Assembly (NCBI GenBank): GCA_963800395.1
Contig: CAWDBD010000019.1
Span: forward strand, 1 to 64,000
DNA: 64,000 nt
Source: DASSBG01 sp963800395
GTDB taxonomy: Bacteria; Pseudomonadota; Gammaproteobacteria; Xanthomonadales; Rhodanobacteraceae
Direction: 5' to 3'
The position numbers were made by a program, and so were the translations under genes. A model generated the notes under the pieces. It ran no database searches. It saw only the letters and a list, made by a program, of their open reading frames with translations, and was not told where the DNA came from. This document shows, in pieces, positions 17,881 to 29,648 of this stretch (the first letter of the stretch is position 1; each line of letters starts with the position of its first letter).

Positions 17881-18993
17881 ATGCATCATGCACGGACCAG
17901 ACGAGTGCTGCTGGTAACGATCCTGATGCCGGTACTCGCCATGGCGAGTGGCACGGCTGCCTCGCAGTCGCCACCAGAGAGGGCTGAGTTCCAGGCTTGG
18001 CAAAATCAGCTTGTCCACCAGTTGAGCGAGCGCGGCACCGCTGACACCCTGACAACCGCTGCAGTATTGCTGCCGATATCCGCGTCAATATACGACAGCA
18101 AGGCAAGCAATCAGCAACGGAACTCTGCGGCGAACAAGCTGGCCAGCAAGCGCTTGCAGTTGTTGGAACGCGCGGCCGCCATGGCCCCGGACGCCGCAGA
18201 CATTGCCGCACTGGCCCTGCAGGTCTGCACTGCCGTACCCGGCTGCGATGTCGGCAAGCACGCCGAGCGCCTGCATAACGCCGCACCCGACGACGCGAGA
18301 TACCTTCTGCCCGCACTGGATGAGGCGGTGTCACAGCAGGACCGCGACAAGGTCTCGGCCATTCTGCAGTCCATGGCCGACGCCAGCACCTTCAATAGCT
18401 GGTACTCGGTGACACTCAAGCGTATGCAGCGCGGTATCGGTGATATTGCTCTACCTGCCTTGCCGCCGGCCGCGAAACAGAACCACCCTGACCTGCCCGG
18501 CCCCAGGCGCGCTGCCAGTGCACTTGGAATTGCGATGTTGACGGCAACAGGCATGCCGGGTTACAGCGCTATCGACAAAGCCTGCAAAAAGGAAGCTCCC
18601 GAATTCATGGTCCGTCAGGAAGCTTGCCGCCAGATCGGCGTGTTGCTCAGTCGTGACAGTTCACTCATGACAGCGGAAATTGGCCTGGTGTTCTGGCGCC
18701 GTGCCGCGCGTGACAAGTCGGACCTGGCTGTAGCCACCAAAGCCAGCCGCCAGCTGGACTGGCAACGACAATCCTGGATTGAAGTGATAGCTGATGGCGC
18801 GGTTGACCCATTCGAAAGCTTCCAGGCCACGCTGGACAAAGATGGCGAGATTCCGGGCATTGTCGCCTTGCTGAAAGACCACAACCTGCCGACAACGCCA
18901 CCTGCTGGCTGGACAAGTCCGCGCGAGCAACGCGAGCGTGCCAGGCAGGAAGCTCCGGCGCAGCCTTCCTCGATGTGCGCAGGCAAGCCCTGA
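17881..18993 (+). CDS. Secreted or periplasmic protein of unknown function
   Basis: 370 residues with an N-terminal signal sequence (MHHARTRRVLLVTILMPVLA then MASGTAASQS). The mature protein is helical and Ala-rich, with Cys pairs (QVCTAVPGC; KACKKEAPEF...EACRQIG) and no motif I recognise. ATG 17881 follows GGAGA at 17872-17876. An in-frame ATG four codons upstream overlaps that site and is less likely. It starts divergently from the ABC exporter operon and shares its upstream region, so co-regulation is possible. The C-terminal 30 residues are charged and Pro-rich. The helical content could reflect TPR-like repeats, which I could not confirm. Confidence 0.75.
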   Translation: MHHARTRRVLLVTILMPVLAMASGTAASQSPPERAEFQAWQNQLVHQLSERGTADTLTTAAVLLPISASIYDSKASNQQRNSAANKLASKRLQLLERAAAMAPDAADIAALALQVCTAVPGCDVGKHAERLHNAAPDDARYLLPALDEAVSQQDRDKVSAILQSMADASTFNSWYSVTLKRMQRGIGDIALPALPPAAKQNHPDLPGPRRAASALGIAMLTATGMPGYSAIDKACKKEAPEFMVRQEACRQIGVLLSRDSSLMTAEIGLVFWRRAARDKSDLAVATKASRQLDWQRQSWIEVIADGAVDPFESFQATLDKDGEIPGIVALLKDHNLPTTPPAGWTSPREQRERARQEAPAQPSSMCAGKP

Positions 18994-19074
18994 GTTGCGT
19001 GTTGCCTGAATCAGAACGGAGGGCGCGGCGATCTGGCCAATAGCGACAGGTCTGCAGGCGCCGGAACAAGGCAA

Positions 19075-19977
19075 TCACAACACCTCGGCGTGCTTCTCCG
19101 GTTCAATGGCCTCGCCGCTTTCGATGGCCCAGGCCTGCACCAGTTCGGCGCCGAAAAAGAAGATGGCCCCGGAGTAGTACACCCACACCAGCAGCAACAC
19201 CAGGGAACTGGCCGCGCCGTAGGCGCTGCCGACATTGCCGCTGGAGAGATAGAAGCCGATCAGCCATTTGCCTATCGCGAAAAGGATGGCCGTGACGACA
19301 CCGCCCCACAGCACACGTTGCCAGGAAAGGCGGCCATCCGGCAGGTAACGGAACAACAGCGCGAACAGGATGGCAAAAATACCCGTGGAAATGAGCTGGT
19401 TGATGACATCCCACCAGGCTCCGTTGCGTGACAGGAGCATGCCCAGCAGCGAACTGGCGACCAGCGACACGATAAGCACGAACACCACCGAGGCGATCAC
19501 GCCGATCGACAATACCCGGCGATGCAGCCAGCCCAGGATGGCGCTCCCGGGGCGCGCGCGCAGGCCCCAGATGCGATTCAGCGCCGCCTGCAACTGGGCG
19601 AAGACCGTGGTCGCGGCCACCAAGGACACGGCGATGCCGACGATACCGGTGACGCTGCCCAGGTGCGGTTGCGAATCCGCGCTTTTGAAAACCGATTGCG
19701 CCGCCGCGCGCGCGCCCGGTCCGGCGACGCTGGCGAGCTGATCCAGCATGGTCTGTTGTGCGTCATAGCCGATCAGCGAACCTGACCACACAGCCAGTAC
19801 CAGCAGCGGTGCGAACGACAGCAGTGTGTAAAAGGAAAGGGACGCGGCCAGGCTCATGACATTGTCATCGAGGAAGCCGCGCACGGCACCTTTCAATATT
19901 CTCCAGGGAGAAACCCGGCCCGGAGAGTCTCGTGTTTCGAGAGCGCGGCTCGTGTTTTCCGAATGGGTCTCAGACAT
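19075..19977 (-). CDS. YihY/BrkB-family inner-membrane protein
   Basis: 300 residues with about six membrane segments. Family motifs include SLAASLSFYTLLSFAPLLVL at the first helix, AALNRIWGLRARPG, LPDGRLSWQRVLWGG and the closing YGAASSLVLLLVWVYYSGAI then FFGAELVQAW. The family was once annotated as RNase BN in error; its role is unsettled, with transport or a virulence-factor-BrkB relation proposed. It converges with the unknown secreted protein gene and is separated from the aminopeptidase gene by about 100 bases. Confidence 0.9.
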   Translation of the reverse strand: MSETHSENTSRALETRDSPGRVSPWRILKGAVRGFLDDNVMSLAASLSFYTLLSFAPLLVLAVWSGSLIGYDAQQTMLDQLASVAGPGARAAAQSVFKSADSQPHLGSVTGIVGIAVSLVAATTVFAQLQAALNRIWGLRARPGSAILGWLHRRVLSIGVIASVVFVLIVSLVASSLLGMLLSRNGAWWDVINQLISTGIFAILFALLFRYLPDGRLSWQRVLWGGVVTAILFAIGKWLIGFYLSSGNVGSAYGAASSLVLLLVWVYYSGAIFFFGAELVQAWAIESGEAIEPEKHAEVL

Positions 19978-20076
19978 GGCACCAGTATGGCCGATGACGG
20001 CTGAAGACGGGTCGAATCAGATCGTGCGCAGGCATTCAAAGCATGAGTACAGGTGCACTCCGAGCCGATTTGCGCT

Positions 20077-21372
20077 CTACAGACTGCCACCGGTGAACTC
20101 CATGCCGTCATCGAAGATGTGATCCGACAACTCGCCCAGTTCCACCGCGTAGGCCAGACCGAGACGGGTGAATTTCAAGGCATCATCAGCCTGGCTGCCA
20201 CTGTTGGCGTAGGTGTCCTTGGAGCTGTGGATATAGGGATTGTCCTGATACAGGCTGATACTGGCCTCGAACGGGAACGATGCCGGGTACCCTTGCTGCG
20301 TCCACGAGGCGTGATCCGAGCAGGCATAGCCGCAGGTGTCACGTGCGACCTGCACCGCGGGCAGGTAGGCGGCAACCAGTTGCTCCAGAAATTGGTTCTG
20401 CTGGGCATCGGTCTGGTCGTCGATGAGATAGATGTCGGCGCTCGATCCCTTGTAGTTGGTCATGTCCAGCTGCAGCACGCCGACCACATCCACTGCGCGG
20501 CTGGCATAGTCGCCGGCGAGATAGCTTGAGCCGTACAGACCGAATTCCTCGCCCGAGTAGGCCATCAGCTGGATGCTGCGCTGCGGTTGGTAGCCGCTGG
20601 CCATCAGCTGGCGCAAGATCTCCGTGAGACCTGCGACCCCGGAGGCATCATCGTCAGCGCCCGGTGCAACGGAGTCGTTGTGGCTGGCCCCGCCGCGATC
20701 ATGCCAATTGACCGAATCAAGGTGTGCGCCCAGCACGACCACCTGCTCGGACAGCTCCCGGCCATTGATGGTCAGCACGACCGAAGGCATGGCATCAGTC
20801 CCGCGAAAAACCTTCTCCACGTGAACATCGTTGCGGCTGCCGGCCAGTTGCGACCACAGATCGACAAGTGCATCGGCCGCGGCCGCGCCGTGTGATCCGT
20901 TGTAGTAACGATTCGGAAATGCCGACAGGCTCACGATGGTGGCTGCAATAGGGTCCGCACTCATCTGCGCCAGCATCGGATCTACCAGGCTCTGGTGATC
21001 GATGCTGTAGGCTGGCCGCGTCGAAGCGAGCCTCGGGGCCGGTGGTGCCAGCGATGCCAGGGCCGCAGCCAGCGAATCGTAGGCAAAAAATCCGGCGCAA
21101 TGATGCAGGTTCTGGTGCACGCTTTGCGCCAGTTCATCACGTTGCAGGGCGCTCACTCGCACCACCTCAATGGTGTCCATGACCACCCGACCGCGCACGC
21201 GCAAGCCACTATCAACCTGGCGGACCGCGACCGCCTGCAAGCCCGGGTTGCTGCTTTGCAGCTGACGAAATACCGGCTGGTCGACCGTGAGCCACACCGG
21301 CCCGGAATCCGCGCCACGCACCATGGCGGACGACAGCATGGCAACAAGCATGAACAACACTTCCGGCTTCAT
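20077..21372 (-). CDS. Secreted M28-family zinc aminopeptidase (leucyl aminopeptidase type)
   Basis: 431 residues with a signal peptide (MKPEVLFMLVAMLSSAMVRG). An N-terminal propeptide-like region precedes the catalytic domain. Two-zinc ligands are visible in order: VVLGAHLDS (His), PGADDDASGV (bridging Asp), AYSGEEFGLYGS (Glu-Glu), LQLDMTNYKG (Asp) and YIHSSKDT (His). This matches Vibrio/Aeromonas-type extracellular aminopeptidases. Cysteines in DTCGYACSDHASW probably form a disulfide near the active site. Start ATG 21372 begins the signal peptide; a TTG nine codons upstream is also in frame. The last residues, HIFDDGMEF, resemble the short DGFE-type tail seen on secreted proteins of some Xanthomonadales. 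Confidence 0.9.
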   Translation of the reverse strand: MKPEVLFMLVAMLSSAMVRGADSGPVWLTVDQPVFRQLQSSNPGLQAVAVRQVDSGLRVRGRVVMDTIEVVRVSALQRDELAQSVHQNLHHCAGFFAYDSLAAALASLAPPAPRLASTRPAYSIDHQSLVDPMLAQMSADPIAATIVSLSAFPNRYYNGSHGAAAADALVDLWSQLAGSRNDVHVEKVFRGTDAMPSVVLTINGRELSEQVVVLGAHLDSVNWHDRGGASHNDSVAPGADDDASGVAGLTEILRQLMASGYQPQRSIQLMAYSGEEFGLYGSSYLAGDYASRAVDVVGVLQLDMTNYKGSSADIYLIDDQTDAQQNQFLEQLVAAYLPAVQVARDTCGYACSDHASWTQQGYPASFPFEASISLYQDNPYIHSSKDTYANSGSQADDALKFTRLGLAYAVELGELSDHIFDDGMEFTGGSL

Positions 21373-21405
21373 GGCTGACTTGATCAGAGAAGGATGCAAC
21401 TCAGC

Positions 21406-21591
21406 CTATCGCGAATTTGCGCTGCACGGTATGCGCACCGCTTTCCAGCCCTCGGCGGCAGTGACATGGCGCGCCGCATCGGCCGAGGCAAACGGGCCGA
21501 ACCAGCACACCAGCCCCTCGCGGGTACTGCCCAAGCCGCACGTGACTCGGCCTCGTGCGCACGCCTGCGAACATGCACCAGGGCCGGGCAT
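21406..21591 (-). CDS. Possible small gene of 61 codons directly downstream of ppc
   Basis: The frame opens at ATG 21591, seven bases after the ppc stop on the same strand, and ends at 21406. Its second half (REGLVCWFGPFASADAARHV then TAAEGWKAVRIP) has codon third positions rich in G/C, like the surrounding genes, and reads like a small alpha/beta segment. The first 20 codons look less like protein. I do not recognise a family. It may be a real short ORF co-transcribed with ppc or a chance opening in GC-rich DNA. Confidence 0.25.
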   Translation of the reverse strand: MPGPGACSQACARGRVTCGLGSTREGLVCWFGPFASADAARHVTAAEGWKAVRIPCSANSR

Positions 21592-21597
21592 GGTGCA

Positions 21598-24318
21598 TCA
21601 GCCGGTGTTCTGCAAACCCCGCGCCACACCGTTGACCGTGGCCACCAGGGCGGGGAAAAGCGGATCCTCGGGGTTGCTGCCGGCTTCGCGCCAGCGCTGC
21701 AACAAGTCGACCTGAATCAGGCTCATGGGATCGACGTACGGGTTGCGCAAGCGGATCGAAACGGCCAGGCGTGGATCATCAGCGAGCAGGTGGTCGCTGT
21801 TCTTGAGCTTCAGAATGCCACTGACGCTGGCCTCGTGTTCGCGTTCCAGGCGCGGAAAGAAGTTCTCGTGGAGAGCGCCGGACAATTGCGAGAAGCGCCG
21901 GGCAATGCGCAGATCGGCCTTGGCCAGAACCATTTCCACATCCTCGATAAGCGTGCGGAAGAAAACCCAGTCACGTGCCATCTCCTGCAGGGTTTCCAGC
22001 CCGTGTCGCTCAATCGCCTTCTCGATGGCGCTGCCCAGGCCATACCAGCCGGTGAGAATGGCGCGGCTCTGGGTCCAGGAAAACACCCAGGGGATGGCAC
22101 GCAGGTCCTGCACACCCCTCATGTCGCGGCGGCTGGCCGGGCGTGAGCCCATGGCCATGTGCTCGATCACGTCGATCGGCGTGGCCTGACGGAACCATGG
22201 CACAAACTGGTCATCGGCAACCAGCTCGCGATAGGCGGCGCGGCTGTCATCAGCCATCTCGCGCATGATGGCACGCCACTGCTCGCTGGCCTGCGCAGGC
22301 TTGCCCTGGCGCATGCTGGCGCGCAGTGTGGCGCCGACCATCTGCTCCAGACTGCGCAGCGCCAATGCACGAATGCCGTACTTGCGGTGTATCACCTCGC
22401 CCTGCTCGGTCATGCGCAGGCGCCCGTGCACGCTGCCCTCGGGCGAGGCCATCAGCGCCTTGACCAGATGCCCGCCACCGCGACTGGTACTACCACCTCG
22501 ACCATGGAAGAACGAGAGTTGCACGTCGTATTCGCGCGCCACCTCCAGCATGTCGCGCTGGCCTTGCTGCAGCACCCAGCGCGAGCTGACAATACCGCCG
22601 TCCTTGCTGCTGTCCGAGTATCCCAGCATCACCATCTGCTTCTTGCCGCGCCGGGCAAGGTGCTGGCTGTAGACCGGATCATCGAACAGCGAGCGCAAGC
22701 TGTTTCCGGCATGCTGCAGGTCCTCGACCGTCTCGAACAGCGGCGCAACATCCAGCGGCACGTGTCCTTCCTCGTCGACCAGTTGTCCCATCCGTGCCAG
22801 CGCCAGCACCGCGAGCACATCGGCCGCCGAGCGTGCCATCGAGATGATATACGGCCCGGTGGCCTCGGTACCGTAGCGTGTCCGTGATTCGGCCAACGTG
22901 GTGAAAACCGCGCGCAGCCGATCGACTGCCTCATCCTCGCGTTGCGGCAAGGGCTCCTCGCCCGCGGCGAACGGCCGCAGACGTTGGGCACGCTTGTCGG
23001 CGCTGTATCCGGACCACCCCTCGTCGTCCAGTAAAACGGCCAGGACATCGTCATGCGCGCGGGCGTCCTGACGGACATCCAGGCGCATCAGATGGAAACC
23101 GAAGGTGCGCACCCGCCACAACAGACGCTCGGCGGTGAATGCGCCCGCGTGCGCGCCATGATGCGCGCACAGGCTGTCGACGATGGCCTTGACGTCCGCT
23201 TCCAGCTCCGCCGGGTCGGCATAAGCCTCGCTGGCGTCAGCACGGGTGGCCTCCAGTCGCGCCGCGATCAGGGTCAGCAGGCACCGATAGGGCATGTCGC
23301 GATGGCGCGGCCGGATCGCCCGGGCCTGTTCCGGAAAGCGTTCGGCGTAGTCCTCGAAACGACGGTCGACCGCATCGGAAAATGCGACCCGGCGTCGGGT
23401 CTGACTGAGCAGGCGCGCCAGATGCCGGCACTCTTTCATGTAGCGCCCCAGTACCTGATCGCGCTGTGCCGCCAGCGTTTCGGCGATGGTGTCAGCACCC
23501 ACGTTCGGGTTGCCGTCCATGTCGCCGCCCACCCAGGAGGCGAAACGCAGCAGTTTCGGCAGTGCCAGCCGACGTCCGTGCACCTGCTTCCAGGCGTCGC
23601 CCAGGCTTTCGTAGAACACCGGAAGGACCTGGTACAGCGGCCCGACCACGTAGAAGCCCACATGCTCGAACTCGTCCTGCACGCTGGGTCGCTCGCGGCT
23701 GGCCTCGCTGGTCTGCCAGCCGGCGGTCAAGGCCGTGCGCAGGCGGGCGCGGTCACGCTTGCGCTCGGTCAGCGTGCGCGAGGCGTCAAATTCGGCGATC
23801 AGGCAACTGGTCATCACCTGCTCTTTCTCCAACAGCGAGCGGCGTACCGCTTCGGTCGGATGCGCGGTAAACACCGGCTCGACATCCAGTGCCTCCAGCC
23901 AGTTCACGACCTCCTGCTCGGAATGCCCCGAGGTTTTCAACTCGGCCAGCACCGCCTCCACGCCATCGGGCTGCGGACCGGCGCCGGCGCGCTGATAGTC
24001 GCGATGACGGCGAATGCGATGCACACGCTCGGCCAGATTCACAACCTGAAAATAGGTTGAAAAAGCCCGAGTCAGCGTATGCGCGAGATCGCCTCCGAGG
24101 CCCGCAAGGTGCGACGCCAGGCCATCCATTGACGCATCCGACTCGCGACGATGAATGGCAGCCCGGCGGATCGACTCCACCTGATCGAGAAACGCTTCCC
24201 CTTCCTGCTCGGCAAGCATCTCGCCCACAAGAGTACCCAGGCGCCTGACATCGTCGCGCAGACCCTGATCGTGTGGCAGGAACTCGACCTGCCGCAGTTC
24301 TTCCATCGATTCATTCAT
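21598..24318 (-). CDS. ppc: Phosphoenolpyruvate carboxylase
   Basis: Anaplerotic cytosolic enzyme that makes oxaloacetate from PEP and bicarbonate. 906 residues, the expected size for the bacterial enzyme. Catalytic His motif: VFTAHPTEAVRRSLLEK. PEP/bicarbonate motifs: GGDMDGNPNV, LGYSDSSKDGG and FFHGRGGSTSRGGG. The C-terminal QLNTG-type end reads GLQNTG. ATG 24318 begins MNESMEEL; a second ATG lies four codons later. It is transcribed divergently from the deaminase gene, leaving about 200 bases for both promoters. With pckG in the same window the genome carries both directions of the PEP-oxaloacetate node. Confidence 0.97.
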   Translation of the reverse strand: MNESMEELRQVEFLPHDQGLRDDVRRLGTLVGEMLAEQEGEAFLDQVESIRRAAIHRRESDASMDGLASHLAGLGGDLAHTLTRAFSTYFQVVNLAERVHRIRRHRDYQRAGAGPQPDGVEAVLAELKTSGHSEQEVVNWLEALDVEPVFTAHPTEAVRRSLLEKEQVMTSCLIAEFDASRTLTERKRDRARLRTALTAGWQTSEASRERPSVQDEFEHVGFYVVGPLYQVLPVFYESLGDAWKQVHGRRLALPKLLRFASWVGGDMDGNPNVGADTIAETLAAQRDQVLGRYMKECRHLARLLSQTRRRVAFSDAVDRRFEDYAERFPEQARAIRPRHRDMPYRCLLTLIAARLEATRADASEAYADPAELEADVKAIVDSLCAHHGAHAGAFTAERLLWRVRTFGFHLMRLDVRQDARAHDDVLAVLLDDEGWSGYSADKRAQRLRPFAAGEEPLPQREDEAVDRLRAVFTTLAESRTRYGTEATGPYIISMARSAADVLAVLALARMGQLVDEEGHVPLDVAPLFETVEDLQHAGNSLRSLFDDPVYSQHLARRGKKQMVMLGYSDSSKDGGIVSSRWVLQQGQRDMLEVAREYDVQLSFFHGRGGSTSRGGGHLVKALMASPEGSVHGRLRMTEQGEVIHRKYGIRALALRSLEQMVGATLRASMRQGKPAQASEQWRAIMREMADDSRAAYRELVADDQFVPWFRQATPIDVIEHMAMGSRPASRRDMRGVQDLRAIPWVFSWTQSRAILTGWYGLGSAIEKAIERHGLETLQEMARDWVFFRTLIEDVEMVLAKADLRIARRFSQLSGALHENFFPRLEREHEASVSGILKLKNSDHLLADDPRLAVSIRLRNPYVDPMSLIQVDLLQRWREAGSNPEDPLFPALVATVNGVARGLQNTG

Positions 24319-24527
24319 CCAATCAGATTAACGCACATCGACGCGACGACGGGACCTTGCCGCAGCTACGGTTCAGCCAGGAGGCGGCGTTTGCCCTTTG
24401 CAAGACCGGGCTGCGGGACGCTCCAGGCCCAGTCCGGATGGATGTGACCATTTCGCGCTACCCAGTCGCCGTCGGCAAGCAACACGTTTGCGCTAGAGTG
24501 CGCACTCACCCTGCCGGAGTCGTTGCC

Positions 24528-24965
24528 ATGGATCCATTTCTGCAAGCCGCCATCGACGAAGCCCGCCAGGGACTGGACGAGGGCGGCATCCCCATCGGCT
24601 CGGTAATCGTTCACCAGAACCGGATCCTGGGCCGCGGCCACAACCGACGCGTGCAGCAGGGCAGCACGGTGCTGCACGGCGAAATGGATGCACTCGAGGA
24701 CGCGGGCCGGCAAAGCGCCAGCGTGTATCGCCAGTGCGTGCTCTACACCACCCTCTCCCCCTGCCCCATGTGCAGCGGCGCCATCCTGCTGTACGGCATC
24801 CCCAGGGTGATCGTCGGCGAGAACCAGACCTTCATGGGCGAGGAAAACCTGCTGCGCTCGCGCGGGGTCACGGTCGAGGTGCTGCAGGACCCGAGCTGCA
24901 TCACACTGATGCGCGAATTCATCGCGGCCCGCCCCGAGTTGTGGAACGAAGACATCGGGGAATAG
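24528..24965 (+). CDS. Nucleoside/cytosine deaminase of the CDA fold
   Basis: 145 residues. Zinc and catalytic motif HGEMDAL (His50, Glu52) and SPCPMCSGA (Cys79, Cys82) are complete, so it should be an active zinc-dependent deaminase. VFxAxDP-type tRNA deaminase features are missing. The C-terminus with EDPSCITLMREF-like wording (here QDPSCITLMREF) and ELWNEDIG resembles fungal-type cytosine deaminase and related bacterial proteins. Substrate could be cytosine, guanine or another base. ATG 24528 has GGAG at 24515-24518. The frame extends upstream without homology. Confidence 0.85.
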   Translation: MDPFLQAAIDEARQGLDEGGIPIGSVIVHQNRILGRGHNRRVQQGSTVLHGEMDALEDAGRQSASVYRQCVLYTTLSPCPMCSGAILLYGIPRVIVGENQTFMGEENLLRSRGVTVEVLQDPSCITLMREFIAARPELWNEDIGE

Positions 24966-25139
24966 CAGATGCCGGACCCGAAACCGGCAAAATGCACCAT
25001 CACGGGCTGGCAATGCTCCTGGAAATTGCCGCCGGTGGACCCGCCGGGACTTGAGGTTTGGCCGCGGCGCCCTCAGGACATTGACGGCCGCGCAGGAAGT
25101 CATGGCAGGTCCATTCATCCTTTCATGCGCAATAAGAGA

Positions 25140-25145
25140 TATAAT
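25140..25145 (+). promoter_or_regulatory. Perfect -10 box TATAAT before the SAH riboswitch
   Basis: TATAAT at 25140-25145 would start transcription near 25152, just ahead of the riboswitch. No convincing -35 hexamer lies 16-18 bases upstream. TTCATC at 25114-25119 is 20 bases away and weak. Confidence 0.45.
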
Positions 25146-25157
25146 GGAAGGTCAGCC

Positions 25158-25244
25158 GACCGTTGAGGGGCGCTGCAAACCCGGCCAAGGGATCGGGAAC
25201 AGGCTCGACGGCGACGCGAATGCAACAACCGCAACGGCGCCCGA
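25158..25244 (+). promoter_or_regulatory. S-adenosylhomocysteine (SAH) riboswitch
   Basis: The sequence fits the SAH riboswitch consensus. P1 forms between CCGTTGAG (25160-25167) and CTCGACGG (25204-25211) with one G-U pair. The conserved GGGGCGCTGCAA follows P1 directly, then a variable P2 hairpin and ACAGGCTCG. The pseudoknot pairs GGGCGC (25168-25173) with GCGCCC (25237-25242) inside AACGGCGCCC. The class binds SAH and switches on genes for SAH recycling. Its position 40 bases before ahcY fits that role. Confidence 0.92.
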
Positions 25245-25277
25245 TTGATACGTCATCACTTCAAAATCAATCCGGAG
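25243..25277 (+). promoter_or_regulatory. Candidate expression platform: hairpin covering the ahcY ribosome-binding site
   Basis: GATTGAT (25243-25249) pairs with ATCAATC (25266-25272). The pairing can extend through CCG (25241-25243) and CGG (25273-25275), which contains part of the GGAG ribosome site (25274-25277). The upper arm overlaps the 3' strand of the riboswitch pseudoknot. Ligand binding would therefore weaken this hairpin and expose the site: translational control with SAH as activator. Confidence 0.6.
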
Positions 25278-25284
25278 ACAAGCC

Positions 25285-26711
<1,427 letters not shown>

Positions 26712-26712
<1 letters not shown>

Positions 26713-26740
26713 TGAGCAGGAAGCGGTGAGCGGTGAGCGG
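26712..26740 (+). repeat. Left inverted repeat (GAGCGGTGAGCGG units) flanking a four-helix-bundle gene
   Basis: Tandem GTGAGC-type units directly after the ahcY stop: GTGAGCAGGAAGCG then GTGAGCGGTGAGCGG. They are mirrored in reverse complement at 27138-27166. The pair brackets the broken four-helix-bundle gene almost exactly, suggesting that the roughly 455-base segment is a unit inserted between ahcY and proB. Confidence 0.55.
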
Positions 26741-27114
26741 AAAAGCACCAGGCAGCAGCCGCGGCATTATGGGTTGGATGTCTGGAAGCAGTCGATGCGC
26801 CTTGTTCGCGAGGTGTATCGACTTACTTCGAGAAGATTCCGGAATCCGAGAAATTCGGTTTAACCGGTCAAATGCGACGAGCAGCCGTAAGCGTTCCATC
26901 GAATATTGCCGAGGGTGCGGCTCGGGGCGGCCCGTTGGAACTGGCCCGGTTTCTCTGCATTGCTCGCGGCTCGCTGGCAGAGCTGGATACCCAGATCTGG
27001 ATTGCGCTGGATCTGAACTATCTGGCAGACGCCGGTGAGACTCAAGATTCCATTCAATTGCTGATGGCCCAGATCAACGCCTTGATAAGCACCAAGCGAA
27101 AGCGAAACACTTGA
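26726..27114 (+). pseudogene. Four-helix-bundle protein (23S rRNA intervening-sequence protein type), frameshifted
   Basis: The first frame reads GLDVWKQSMRLVREVYRLT and then runs out near 26830. The second frame (up to 27114) reads FEKIPESEKFGLTGQMRRAA and continues VSVPSNIAEGAARG, LELARFLCIARGSLAELDTQ. Together these are the S23/four-helix-bundle family, found in rRNA intervening sequences, in retroelement accessory proteins and as stand-alone chromosomal genes. One missing base near 26829-26831 accounts for the break. A GTG at 26726 inside the left repeat is the only visible in-frame start. Function of chromosomal copies is unknown; the flanking inverted repeats suggest a mobile unit. Confidence 0.72.
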
Positions 27115-27137
27115 ACTACACGCCACACTTCCAAAGC

Positions 27138-27166
27138 GCACCGCTCACCGCTCACAGCTCACCACC
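27138..27166 (-). repeat. Right inverted repeat matching 26712-26740
   Basis: Reads CACCGCTCACCGCTCACAGC then TCACC on the plus strand, the reverse complement of the left repeat's GTGAGCGGTGAGCGGTG core. It ends 13 bases before the proB start codon, so the unit sits immediately upstream of the proB ribosome site. Confidence 0.55.
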
Positions 27167-27179
27167 AACCTGAGGATCA

Positions 27180-28341
27180 ATGATCACACCCAAGCCATTT
27201 GATGAACAGAAGGTGCCGCCCTGGAAGCGGGCGGTGTTGAAGGTTGGCAGCAGTTTGCTGGCGGCGAATGACGGCGGGCTGAGTACCCGCCACGTACTCG
27301 GTCTTGCACAGTTCATTTCGTCAAGCCACGCGGCCGGGCGCGAGGTGATTCTGGTGTCATCCGGTGCCGTGGCTGCCGGACGCATGATGCTGGCCGATCA
27401 CTCGGACCTGGACACCAGCAGCGCCGCGCGTCAGGCCATGGCCGCACTGGGCCAGACGCAGACGGTGGCATTGTGGCAGCGTCTGTTCGACCGCCCGCTG
27501 GCGCAGGTGCTGCTGACCCACGACGACATGCGCAACCGTCGCCGCTACCTCAACGCCCGCGCCACCCTGCAGGAACTGCTCAAGCATGGCGTGCTGCCGG
27601 TGGTGAACGAGAACGACACCGTGGCCGTGGACGAACTCACCCTCGGTGACAATGACAATCTTGCCGCCATCGTCGCCGGTCTGGTGGATGCCGATGTGCT
27701 GATCATCGCCACCGACATCGACGGCCTGTACTCGGCCAACCCGACCAGTGATCCGGATGCCGAGCCGATCCACGAGGTTATCGAGCTGACTCCGGAGATC
27801 ATGGCCGCTGCCGGCGGCACCGGCAGTTCGGTGGGCACCGGAGGCATGCGCACCAAGCTGGAAGCCGCGGAAAAGGCGGCCGCCGCGGGCATCGACACCT
27901 TTCTGGTCAACGGCCGCGACAGCGAAGTGTTGCGGCTGCTGCCGCATGACCGGCTGCGCGGTACACGCCTGCGCAGCACCTCGACGAAATTGCAGGCCCG
28001 CAAATACTGGCTGCGACACGCACCGGCAACGCCCGGGTGCATACGTGTGGACGAAGGTGCCGCGCACGCCATCATCGACGACGGCGCATCATTGCTGCCC
28101 AAAGGTGTCATCGGTGCAAACGGCACATTCCAGCGCGGTGATGTGGTGGCGATAAAGTCCGAAGAGACCGGACTCTCCATCGCCCGCGGCATTACCCAAT
28201 ACGGAGCTGCAGAACTCAACCAGATCAATGGTTGCCATACCCGCGACATCGAGGAACGCCTGGGCTACAGCTACGGCGATACCGTGGTGCACCGCGACGA
28301 TATGGCCACCATCACACCTATTGAAGAAATCGGAGAACAGC

Positions 28342-28349
<8 letters not shown>
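27180..28349 (+). CDS. proB: Glutamate 5-kinase
   Basis: First step of proline synthesis: phosphorylates glutamate to gamma-glutamyl phosphate. 389 residues with an N-terminal amino-acid kinase domain (VLKVGSSLLA, ILVSSGAVAAGR, VVNENDTVAVDE, LIIATDIDGLYSANP, GTGGMRTKLEAA) and a C-terminal PUA domain (from about residue 285, GCIRVDEGAAHAI). Feedback inhibition by proline is typical of the family. ATG 27180 has GAGGA about six bases upstream. The stop overlaps the proA start by eight bases, so translation is coupled. Confidence 0.96.
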
Positions 28350-29613
<1,264 letters not shown>

Positions 29614-29648
29614 CGCCGCTCAGCAATACAGAACTTGCCGGAGTTGCC

